Positions 31,983-39,253 of a DNA stretch of 45,731 nucleotides are shown one piece after another. The position numbers were made by a program, and so were the translations under genes. The notes under the pieces were generated by a model that was not told the DNA's origin, did no database searches, and saw only the letters and a list, made by a program, of their open reading frames with translations. Position 1 is the first letter of the stretch; each line of letters begins with the position of its first letter. The stretch spans positions 1 to 45,731 of the forward strand of contig NZ_JASISZ010000067.1 of NCBI RefSeq assembly GCF_030063355.1. Direction: 5' to 3'. Source of the DNA: Streptomyces sp. PH10-H1. GTDB lineage: Bacteria; Actinomycetota; Actinomycetes; Streptomycetales; Streptomycetaceae.

Positions 31983-32099
31983 CCACCCCGGGGCCGTCCG
32001 GGTCATGACGCCGCACGCGCCCCCTCCCGTCCCGATCCCCAGCCGGGCCGCGGGCGCCCGGCTCGATAGGATTGCCGCCGCACACAACGGAAGGCGATC

Positions 32100-32939
32100 A
32101 TGTCGGACAGCCCCACCCGGCCCAGCTCTGTGATCAACACCGTCTACGGAGCATTCCTGCGCCGTCTCGGTGGATGGATCTCCATCGCCGACCTGATCAC
32201 CCTGATGTCCGAACTGGACGTCGACAGCCCCGCGGTGCGCTCGGCGATCTCCCGGCTGAAGAAGCGCGGCGTTCTCGAACCCGAGCGGCAGGGTGCCACC
32301 GGCTACCGGGTCAGCCCCGCCGTTCACCGCGTCTTCGACGAGGGCGACCGACGTATCTTCGGCAGCCTGGAGCCCGCGGACCTGAGTGACGGCTGGGTGA
32401 TGGCCGTCTTCTCCGTACCGGAGTCCGAACGCTCCCAGCGGTACCAGCTGCGCACCCGTCTGACGTGGCTGGGCTTCGGGAACATCGCCTCCGGCGTCTG
32501 GCTGGCGCCCGGCCGGCTGCTCGACGACACCCGCCGTACGCTCGTCCGCCTCGGGCTGGACGACTATGTGCACCTGTTCGCCGCCGACTACGCCGCGTTC
32601 AGCGACCTGCGTACCACCGTCAGCAGCTGGTGGGACTTTCCGGCGATCCAGACGCAGTACGCGGCGTTCACCGACACCTACGCGCCGGTCGCCGAGCGGC
32701 TGACCCGGCAGAGCGACCTCGACACCACTGAAGCGTTCCGTCACTACGTGCCGATGCTCACGCAGTGGCGCCGCCTTCCGTACCTCGATCCCGGGCTCCC
32801 CACCGAACTGCTCCCCGCGGACTGGAACGCGGTCGCCGCGCGCCAGGTGTTCCAGCAGCTGCATCTCGTACTCGCCGAGCCGAGCCTGCGTCATGTACAG
32901 AAAGTCACCGGTCTCGCCGAAGTGACTCCGCGGGTCTGA
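32100..32939 (+). CDS. PaaX-family transcriptional regulator
   Basis: This 279-residue protein starts at the ATG at 32100, behind GGAAGG. The N-terminal winged helix-turn-helix of the PaaX type (about residues 8-85: FLRRLGGWISIADLITLMSE ... VRSAISRLKKRGVLEPE) is followed by the PaaX central domain (GWVMAVFSVPESERSQRYQLR) and a C-terminal domain. PaaX repressors sense aryl-CoA thioesters such as phenylacetyl-CoA. In this cluster salicylyl-CoA or gentisyl-CoA is a natural candidate ligand. It is the best candidate to bind the TTGACKGYCG elements at the catabolic promoters. A 117-bp gap with TAGGAT at 32067 may hold its own promoter. Confidence 0.87.
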   Translation: MSDSPTRPSSVINTVYGAFLRRLGGWISIADLITLMSELDVDSPAVRSAISRLKKRGVLEPERQGATGYRVSPAVHRVFDEGDRRIFGSLEPADLSDGWVMAVFSVPESERSQRYQLRTRLTWLGFGNIASGVWLAPGRLLDDTRRTLVRLGLDDYVHLFAADYAAFSDLRTTVSSWWDFPAIQTQYAAFTDTYAPVAERLTRQSDLDTTEAFRHYVPMLTQWRRLPYLDPGLPTELLPADWNAVAARQVFQQLHLVLAEPSLRHVQKVTGLAEVTPRV

Positions 32940-32986
32940 CGGACAGGCCCCCGTCGACGACCGGAGACCGCTCCGTCATCCCTTCC

Positions 32987-33000
32987 ATTACACCTGTAAC
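32987..33000. promoter_or_regulatory. LacI-like box upstream of ABC operon (distal)
   Basis: ATTACACCTGTAAC matches the consensus GTTACACGTGTAAC at 12 of 14 positions. A second box lies 67 bp downstream, centre to centre. Confidence 0.5.
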
Positions 33001-33053
33001 TCTTGGATGCCCATGAGGGTGCAGTTTCATGTGACCCCCCTGGACGGGCGCCT

Positions 33054-33067
33054 GTAACACGTGTAAG
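33054..33067. promoter_or_regulatory. LacI-like box upstream of ABC operon (proximal)
   Basis: GTAACACGTGTAAG matches the consensus at 12 of 14 positions and keeps the central CACGTG. Paired boxes could support DNA looping by a tetrameric or dimeric regulator. Confidence 0.5.
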
Positions 33068-33139
33068 CAGTCTCTTGTCGATGCGCGTACTCCGGCACGG
33101 GGTGTGCGGTGCGCGATGAGGGAGGCGGTGGTTACCCAA

Positions 33140-33169
33140 AGTTTATAGAGAGTGTCTAGCGACAGTTAT
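33140..33169 (-). promoter_or_regulatory. Inverted TGACTGTCG-type element upstream of ABC operon
   Basis: Read on the minus strand, ATAACT (33164-33169), GTCGCTAGAC..., and after 18 bp TAAACT (33140-33145) keep the register of the catabolic promoters. On the plus strand TGTC-TAGC-GACA is an inverted repeat and GATAAT (33178-33183) is a good -10 for the transporter genes. The element may act as an operator for the rightward promoter. Confidence 0.4.
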
Positions 33170-33183
33170 TTTGGCGCGATAAT

Positions 33184-33506
33184 CTCTTGAAGGGTCGAGC
33201 CTCCGGGCCACCCGTTCTCGTCACGGAACCGCGCCGTTCGGCGCCGGTGTCGGGCCATCACATGAACCCGAAGCGATGGCCGACCGGAAGGGCTTGGCGT
33301 AATCCGCCCATGAGCCCGCAGATTCTCTGACGCGCCAGGTTCCGCACGATGCGATGCGCATGCGCTGCGCAGCGCCACCGCGATCCCGCTTGTCCGCCGG
33401 CGCGATGCACATGCCCGTCGCAAGACCGCTCCGGTGCGACGCCGCCCCCGCAGGGCTCGAAATCCCTGATTGACCGACATGTTGCACGACTCCCTATGAG
33501 GTGAGC
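33184..33506 (+). other. Long untranslated leader of the ABC transporter operon
   Basis: About 320 bp separate the probable promoter from the permease start. I see no supported gene. A self-complementary patch of GATGCGCATGC type at about 33350-33390 could fold in the RNA. Leftward frames crossing it are Arg/Ser-rich and unconvincing. Confidence 0.35.
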
Positions 33507-34454
33507 ATGGCAATACTCTGGCTGGCGGTCAGGCGACTGCTGTCGTCGACTCCGCTGCTGTTCCTGGTCTCCGCCCTGACCTTCGTGCTGGTGTCCCTGG
33601 TCCCCGGCGACCCGGCCCGCACGATCGTGGGCCAGCACGCCACGGCCGAGCAATACCAGGCGGTGCGCGGTCAGTTGGGCCTGGATGAATCCTTGCCGGT
33701 GCAGTACTGGCACTGGCTGGTGCACGTCTTCCACGGCGACCTCGGATCCTCCCTCTTCAGCGGGGAGTCCGTGACCTCGGTGCTCAACAGCCGGCTGCCC
33801 GTATCCCTCTCCCTGATCATTTCGGGCACCTTCGTGTCGGGGATCCTGGGCGTGTCACTGGGCCTCCTCAGCGCGCGACGCGGGGGATTCCTGGTCAAGG
33901 CCGTGGACGGGCTCTCCCTGTTCGGCCTGGCGGTACCGGCGTTCTGGTTCGCACTCGTCCTGATCGCGATCGGATCCGTGCGACTGCACTGGTTTCCGGT
34001 CACCGGCTATGTGCCGTTCGCCGATGATCCGGTCCAGTGGGGGCGGTCGCTGGTCCTGCCGGTGCTGTCCCTGTCACTGAGCGCGGTGGCGATCATCGCC
34101 AAGCAGACCCGTGACTCCGTGCTGGACACCTCCGGACGCGACTTCATCCGGGTGATGCAGGCCAACGGCTTCTCGAAGCGTTCGATCCTCTACCGGCACG
34201 TGCTGCGCAATGCGGCCCTGCCGGTGGTGACCGTGATGGGTGTGGTGCTGGTCAGTCTGCTCGCCGCCGCGGTGTTCGTCGAGACGGTGTTCGCGATGCC
34301 CGGGCTCGGCAGCCTGACGCAGCAGGCGACCGTCCAGCACGACATCCCCGTCATCCAGGGCGCCGTCCTGTACATCACCGTGCTGGTGGTGCTCGTCAAC
34401 CTGCTGGTGGACCTCGCCTACGGCCGACTCGACCCGAGGGTGCGTGCCTCATGA
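33507..34454 (+). CDS. ABC transporter permease (DppB/OppB family)
   Basis: This 315-residue inner-membrane protein starts at the ATG at 33507; GAGGTG is close upstream and a GTG at 33501 is an alternative. Six membrane segments and the EAA-like cytoplasmic loop (RDFIRVMQANGFSKRSILYRH) typical of peptide/nickel-type permeases are present. The N-terminal SALTFVLVSLVPGDPAR is characteristic. The stop overlaps the next gene's ATG by 4 bp, so translation is coupled. The substrate is inferred only from context and could be a peptide, a conjugate or an aromatic ester. Confidence 0.9.
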   Translation: MAILWLAVRRLLSSTPLLFLVSALTFVLVSLVPGDPARTIVGQHATAEQYQAVRGQLGLDESLPVQYWHWLVHVFHGDLGSSLFSGESVTSVLNSRLPVSLSLIISGTFVSGILGVSLGLLSARRGGFLVKAVDGLSLFGLAVPAFWFALVLIAIGSVRLHWFPVTGYVPFADDPVQWGRSLVLPVLSLSLSAVAIIAKQTRDSVLDTSGRDFIRVMQANGFSKRSILYRHVLRNAALPVVTVMGVVLVSLLAAAVFVETVFAMPGLGSLTQQATVQHDIPVIQGAVLYITVLVVLVNLLVDLAYGRLDPRVRAS

Positions 34455-36448
34455 AACAGCTGACGACAGCGGCGGCCGGAAAGGCCGCACATCCACCCGG
34501 TCTGGTGCGCAGGATTCTGCGCCGACCGGCGGGCGCGGTCTCCATCGGATGGCTCGTGCTGCTGATCGCGGCCACCGCAGGCGCGGCACTCATCTGCCCG
34601 CACGGGCCGTTGGACCAGGACCTCGCCCATGTCCTGGGCGGCCCCTCGGCGGATCATCTGCTCGGCACCGACAACCTGGGCCGCGATCTGCTGAGCCGGC
34701 TGTTGTTCGGCGGCCGTTCGACGCTCCTGGCCACCGGGGAGGCGCTGGTGGTCTTCCTCCTCATCGGGGTCACCCTGGGCCTGGCGTCAGGATTCCTGGG
34801 CGGCTGGGTGGACTGGCTGATCACCCGTACCGCCGACCTGCTGTTCGCCCTGCCCGGCATCATCATCGTGCTGGTCGTGCTCTCCGTGTTCCCCGGCAAC
34901 CTGCACGCCGCGATGATCACCTTCGGCGTACTCGGGAGCCCCGGCATGATCCGGGTGCTGCGCTCCCAAACCCTCGGCATTCGCGAGGAGTTGTATGTCG
35001 CGGCGGCCCGGGTCGCCGGTCTGACGCCCGGCCGGATCCTGCGGCGCCACGTACTGCCGCGCATGACCAGCATGGTCATCGTCCAGGCGGCGCTGTTCGC
35101 CGCGGTCGTGGTCATCATCCAGTCCGGTCTGGGCTTCCTGGGCCTGGGGGCACAGCCGCCCAACCCGTCCTGGGGCGGACTGGTGGCCGATGCCTCGCAG
35201 GCCATCGACCGCGCACCGTGGATGCTCGTCCCGGCCGGGGTTCCGCTGGTCCTCACCGTGATGGCCCTGGGACTGCTGGGCGATGCGATCCGCGACGCGT
35301 CCGTCGAGGGCTGGTCGGTCTCCAAGCTGGCGGCGCCCGCTGCCGCACTGCTACGGGCCTCAGCGGCTCCAACGGCTCCAACGGCTCCGATCGCTCCAAC
35401 GGCCTTGGCTGATAGGCCCGATACGACTGATACGGCCGTCCCGTCGTGGGAAACCACCGCCGCGGATCCCGGCGCACTGCTGTCGGTGCGCAACCTGTCG
35501 ATCGAGATCGGCGGAACCCTCGTCGTCCAGGGCGTGAGCTTCGACGTCCACGCCGGCGAAACGCTCGGCGTGATCGGCGAGTCCGGCTGTGGCAAGTCGG
35601 TGACCTCACTCGGCATTCTCGGTCTGATACCCGGCGGCGGGAGGATCACCGCCGGCCAGGTGCTCTTCGACGGCGTCGACCTGGCCGGCCCGTCCGCCGC
35701 CCTCGCCCTTGCCCACGTGCGCGGATCGGGCATCGCCTATGTCTCCCAGGAACCCATGGTCGCCCTCGACCCCACGTTCGCCGTGGGACACCAGCTCGCC
35801 GAAGCCGTCCGGCGCCACCGGCGCTGCGACCGGCGCGAGGCACGCAGCCGGGTGGCCGACCTCCTGCAGATGGTGAACATCCCCGATCCGGCCACGGTCG
35901 CCAGGCGCTACCCGCACCAGCTCTCGGGCGGAATGGCACAACGGGTGGCGATCGCGCTGGCGCTGGCGGGCGGCCCCAAGCTGCTCATCGCCGACGAACC
36001 CACCACAGCACTTGACGTCACCGTCCAGGCCGAGATCCTCACGCTGCTGCGCACACTCCAGGCCGAGACCGGGATGGCCGTACTCATCGTCACCCACGAC
36101 TGGGGCGTGGTCGCCGACCTGTGTCACCGGTCGGTGGTGATGTATGCCGGGCAGATCGTGGAACAGGCCGAGGTCGAGGAGATGTTCATCCGGCCCCTGC
36201 ACCCGTACACCGCAGTACTCCTGGCCGCCAACCCCCATCTGGCGGGCGACGGCGGGCCCTTGCCGACCATTCCCGGTACCGTGCCGGCCCCCAGGGACTG
36301 GCCGCACGGCTGCCGCTTCGCCGCCCGCTGCACCCTGGCCACCGACGCGTGCACGGACCAGCCCGTGGTGCTCACGGAGCCGGCGCCCGACCGGCTCACC
36401 CGGTGCATCCATTCCCAGCAGCTCCTCGTGGAAGGCACCCGGTCATGA
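34451..36448 (+). CDS. Fused ABC permease (DppC-like) and ATPase (DppD-like)
   Basis: In this 665-residue fusion, residues 1 to about 295 form a DppC-like permease with the loop EELYVAAARVAGLTPGRILRRH. A linker of about 40 residues includes four 9-bp repeats coding APT-type tripeptides. Residues about 335-665 form an ATPase with Walker A GESGCGKS, signature LSGGMAQRVAIA and Walker B LLIADEPTTALD. The C-terminus has the oligopeptide-type cysteine cluster (CRFAARCTLATDAC ... C), which binds an iron-sulfur cluster in some DppD proteins. Such permease-ATPase fusions are known in actinobacteria. It overlaps both neighbours by 4 bp. Confidence 0.9.
   Translation: MKQLTTAAAGKAAHPPGLVRRILRRPAGAVSIGWLVLLIAATAGAALICPHGPLDQDLAHVLGGPSADHLLGTDNLGRDLLSRLLFGGRSTLLATGEALVVFLLIGVTLGLASGFLGGWVDWLITRTADLLFALPGIIIVLVVLSVFPGNLHAAMITFGVLGSPGMIRVLRSQTLGIREELYVAAARVAGLTPGRILRRHVLPRMTSMVIVQAALFAAVVVIIQSGLGFLGLGAQPPNPSWGGLVADASQAIDRAPWMLVPAGVPLVLTVMALGLLGDAIRDASVEGWSVSKLAAPAAALLRASAAPTAPTAPIAPTALADRPDTTDTAVPSWETTAADPGALLSVRNLSIEIGGTLVVQGVSFDVHAGETLGVIGESGCGKSVTSLGILGLIPGGGRITAGQVLFDGVDLAGPSAALALAHVRGSGIAYVSQEPMVALDPTFAVGHQLAEAVRRHRRCDRREARSRVADLLQMVNIPDPATVARRYPHQLSGGMAQRVAIALALAGGPKLLIADEPTTALDVTVQAEILTLLRTLQAETGMAVLIVTHDWGVVADLCHRSVVMYAGQIVEQAEVEEMFIRPLHPYTAVLLAANPHLAGDGGPLPTIPGTVPAPRDWPHGCRFAARCTLATDACTDQPVVLTEPAPDRLTRCIHSQQLLVEGTRS
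35365..35400 (+). repeat. 9-bp tandem repeat in the fusion linker
   Basis: Four 9-bp units of GGCTCCAAC type encode Ala-Pro-Thr-like tripeptides in the flexible joint between permease and ATPase. Copy changes would keep the frame. Confidence 0.75.
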
Positions 36449-37539
36449 CCCAGCCGCTCGTCCTCGACATACGGGATCTGACGGTCGAGTTCCGTCAGGG
36501 CCGCCGCACCCCGCCGCTGCGCGCGGTCGACGGCGTGTCCCTGAGCATCGCGGCGGGGGAGACCGTCGGGCTGGTCGGCGAGTCCGGATCCGGCAAGTCC
36601 ACCATCGGCCGCGCCGTGCTCGGCCTCAACGCCGTCCATTCGGGCCAGGTCCACTTCGAGGGCGCCGACATCACCCGGGCCCGGCCCCGCGTCCGCCGAG
36701 GGCTCAGCGCCCGGCTGCAGGTGGTCTTCCAGGACCCGTACTCCTCCCTCAACCCGGCCCGCACCATCGGACAGACCCTCGCGGAACCGCTGCTGGTCCA
36801 CCGCAAGCACGATCAACGGCACACCGGCGCGCGCATCACCCAGATGCTGGAGCGGGTCGGCATGCCCCCCGACACCGCCGCCCGCTACCCCGGCCAGTTC
36901 TCCGGCGGACAGCGCCAGCGGATCGCCATCGCCCGCGCTCTCATGCTGGAGCCGAGCCTGGTCATCTGCGACGAGCCGGTCAGCGCCCTTGACCTGTCCA
37001 TCCAGGCCCAGGTGATGAATCTGCTGGCTGAGCTGCAGAGCGACCTGTCCCTCAGCTATCTGTTCATCGCCCATGACCTGCCCGTGGTGCGACATCTTTC
37101 GCACCGCATCGTCGTCCTCTACCGCGGCCAGGTCATGGAGTCAGGGCCGTCGCAGACCGTGTACGCCGACCCCGTCCACCCCTATACCCGGGCGCTGCTC
37201 GAGGCCGTTCCCGAACCCGACCCGCGCGTCCAGCGCGCCCGCACGGCAGCGCGGGGGACCGCCGATTCCACCGGTGCGCCCGCTGTCGGCGGCTGCGTCT
37301 TCGCGCACCGCTGTCCGTACGCCATCGACAAATGCCACAGCGAACGGCCGCTGCTGCGGCCCGTTCCAGGGGGCGGCGGGAGCGGCTCCGCGGCCGCCCG
37401 CTCGGCCGCCTGTCACCGCGCCGCGGAACTGGCCGCGGCCGAGGGCGCGACAGTTCCGACCACTCCCACCGTTTCGTCAGTTTCGGCTGTTTCGAGAGTT
37501 TCGAGAGTTAAGGAAGCGACATGTTCAGAAAGCGAATGA
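36445..37539 (+). CDS. ABC transporter ATPase (DppF/OppF family)
   Basis: This 364-residue ATPase starts at the ATG at 36445, overlapping the fusion gene's stop. Walker A is GESGSGKS, the Q-loop region is LQVVFQDPYSSLNP, the signature is FSGGQRQRIAIA and Walker B is LVICDEPVSALD. The C-terminal Cys cluster (CVFAHRCPYAIDKC ... C) is present. The tail ends in a VSS/VSA/VSR repeat made by four 9-bp units and then overlaps the binding-protein gene by 19 bp. It pairs with the fused ATPase to power the transporter. Confidence 0.9.
   Translation: MTQPLVLDIRDLTVEFRQGRRTPPLRAVDGVSLSIAAGETVGLVGESGSGKSTIGRAVLGLNAVHSGQVHFEGADITRARPRVRRGLSARLQVVFQDPYSSLNPARTIGQTLAEPLLVHRKHDQRHTGARITQMLERVGMPPDTAARYPGQFSGGQRQRIAIARALMLEPSLVICDEPVSALDLSIQAQVMNLLAELQSDLSLSYLFIAHDLPVVRHLSHRIVVLYRGQVMESGPSQTVYADPVHPYTRALLEAVPEPDPRVQRARTAARGTADSTGAPAVGGCVFAHRCPYAIDKCHSERPLLRPVPGGGGSGSAAARSAACHRAAELAAAEGATVPTTPTVSSVSAVSRVSRVKEATCSESE
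37471..37506 (+). repeat. 9-bp tandem repeat at the 3' end of the ATPase gene
   Basis: Four GTTTCGNNN units (GTTTCGTCA, GTTTCGGCT, GTTTCGAGA twice) lie just before the binding-protein start. They are less GC-rich than their surroundings and lie where the next gene's ribosome binding region begins. Confidence 0.7.
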
Positions 37540-39077
37540 CCAGTGGGCTGGCGACGCTGGCCGTGCTCGCCGTTTCCGCCACCGCGTGCAGCGGATCCGG
37601 ATCCAACTCCGGCGCAGGAGGCGGCGGCCAGGGCGATACCCTCACCGTCGTCGCCCCCGGTGCCCCGGCGAGCCTGGACCCGGCCAAGGCCAACGTCGGC
37701 TCCGACAACTGGTTCGTCAATCTCACCTACGACACCGTTCTCAGACAGGGGGAGAACGGCCGGACCGGCGCCGGGCTCGCCACGAAGTGGGGCTATGTCG
37801 GCACCGGCAACACCGCATTCGAGTTCACCCTGCGCAGCGGGCTGCAGTTCGCCGACGGCACCCCCCTGGACGCCAAGGCGGTGGCGGCCTCGCTGAACTA
37901 CAGCCGGAAGAACGGTCTCAACGTCTCCTGGACGTCAGCGATCGATTCGGTCACCGCGACCGGTCCTCTCACCGTACGGATCCACTGCTCCAGCCCGCAC
38001 CCCAACCTGCCGCAGCTCATGACCCAGATACTGATGGTCGGCTCGGTGATCAGCCCCCAGGGCCTGGCCAGTCCCACCAAGATGGGCACGCAGTCCTTCG
38101 GCGCGGGCCCGTACGTCCTGGACACCGCGCACACCGTCTCCGGCGACCACTACACGTATACGCCCAACCCCCACTACTGGGACAAGAAGAAGATCCACTG
38201 GAAGAAGGTGGTCATCAAGGTCGTCGGCAACCCGAACTCCGGACTCCAGGCGGTCAAGGCAGGCCAGGCCGACGCCATGGCCATCACCGCCAACCAGGTG
38301 GACACCGCCGATTCGGGAGGTCTCCAGGTCGTCGGAGCGCCGAATGTGTTCCTGGGCGTCAACCTCGTCGACCGCAATGGCACCCTGGCCAAACCCCTGA
38401 AGGACCTGCGGGTGCGGCAGGCCCTCAACTACGCCGTCGACCGGGACGCCATCACCAAGGCCATCGTCCAGGGCCACGGCCACTCCACCGACCAGATCTC
38501 CCTTCCGGGCCTGGACGGCTTCGCGGCCGACTACGACAACCACTACCCCTACGACCCGGCCAAGGCGAAGCAGCTCCTGACCGAGGCCGGATACCCCAAC
38601 GGCTTCTCCTTGACGATGGAGACCCAGGGCTTCTTCGGCATCGACCTCGTCACTCAGGCCGTCGTCCAGCAGTGGAAGCAGATCGGCGTCACCGCCGATG
38701 TCACCACCGACACCAGCGTCGGCCAGTGGCTCGCGAGCGCCACCTCCCAGAAGTACCCGCTCCTGGGCTTCGGTTACGGCGGCGCGACCAGTTACGCACT
38801 ATCGCTGGACTGGATGCTGCCGCACGCCACCGCCTTCAACCCGTTCGCCTCCTCCGACCCCAAAATCACCGGCAAGCTCGCCGCGGCGGCCGCCGCCGCG
38901 CCGGCCGAACAGCCGGTGCTGTACCAGGACGTCATGCGTTATGTCGTCGACCAGGCGTGGTTCGTCTCGGTACTGCGCATGGACGGGCTGTACGCGTTCA
39001 ACAGCAAGAAGCTGACGGGCCTCACCGCGGCGCCCAGCTACATTCCCGACCTGGCCTGGAACGTGGCACCCAAGTAG
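37521..39077 (+). CDS. Substrate-binding lipoprotein of the ABC transporter (family 5)
   Basis: This 518-residue extracellular solute-binding protein starts at the ATG at 37521, with a RBS-like AAGGAAG inside the preceding gene. It has a lipoprotein signal peptide with Cys23 in the lipobox ATAC and a Gly/Ser-rich linker. A family 5 (DppA/OppA/NikA) fold follows, with ASLDPAKANVGSDNWFVNLT near the start and FEFTLRSGLQFADGTPLDAK later. It determines substrate choice. Family 5 proteins bind peptides, nickel chelates, sugars and other solutes, so an aromatic substrate remains inference. Confidence 0.9.
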   Translation: MFRKRMTSGLATLAVLAVSATACSGSGSNSGAGGGGQGDTLTVVAPGAPASLDPAKANVGSDNWFVNLTYDTVLRQGENGRTGAGLATKWGYVGTGNTAFEFTLRSGLQFADGTPLDAKAVAASLNYSRKNGLNVSWTSAIDSVTATGPLTVRIHCSSPHPNLPQLMTQILMVGSVISPQGLASPTKMGTQSFGAGPYVLDTAHTVSGDHYTYTPNPHYWDKKKIHWKKVVIKVVGNPNSGLQAVKAGQADAMAITANQVDTADSGGLQVVGAPNVFLGVNLVDRNGTLAKPLKDLRVRQALNYAVDRDAITKAIVQGHGHSTDQISLPGLDGFAADYDNHYPYDPAKAKQLLTEAGYPNGFSLTMETQGFFGIDLVTQAVVQQWKQIGVTADVTTDTSVGQWLASATSQKYPLLGFGYGGATSYALSLDWMLPHATAFNPFASSDPKITGKLAAAAAAAPAEQPVLYQDVMRYVVDQAWFVSVLRMDGLYAFNSKKLTGLTAAPSYIPDLAWNVAPK

Positions 39078-39125
39078 TCGGCCCGGCCGCCCGGCCTCCG
39101 CCAAGGCCGGCCGGCGGAACCGAGA

Positions 39126-39150
39126 TCCCCGGCCGGGCTCCGGCCGGGGA
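39126..39150 (+). terminator. Terminator of the ABC transporter operon
   Basis: TCCCCGGCC (39126-39134) and GGCCGGGGA (39142-39150) are perfect 9-bp arms with a 7-base loop, 49 bp after the binding-protein stop. Confidence 0.65.
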
Positions 39151-39229
39151 CCTCATCGTGGACCGAACCTCCTCTGCCGACACATCAGCTAAATGAACGT
39201 CAAATGTCCGCGAAAAGTCGGTTCCAATG

Positions 39230-39235
39230 TATGAT
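39230..39235 (+). promoter_or_regulatory. -10 box of the tap-tpg promoter
   Basis: TGTATGATCGGG contains an extended -10 (TATGAT at 39230-39235) in a local AT-rich patch, giving a predicted start about 12 nt before the tap ATG. No clear -35 is visible. Confidence 0.45.
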
Positions 39236-39253
39236 CGGGCTCGGAGGTGTTGC

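Noticed and set aside
33166..33734. Leftward frames in the ABC operon leader
   Set aside because: Several overlapping frames with Arg/Ser-rich translations, no ribosome binding site and partial overlap with the permease.
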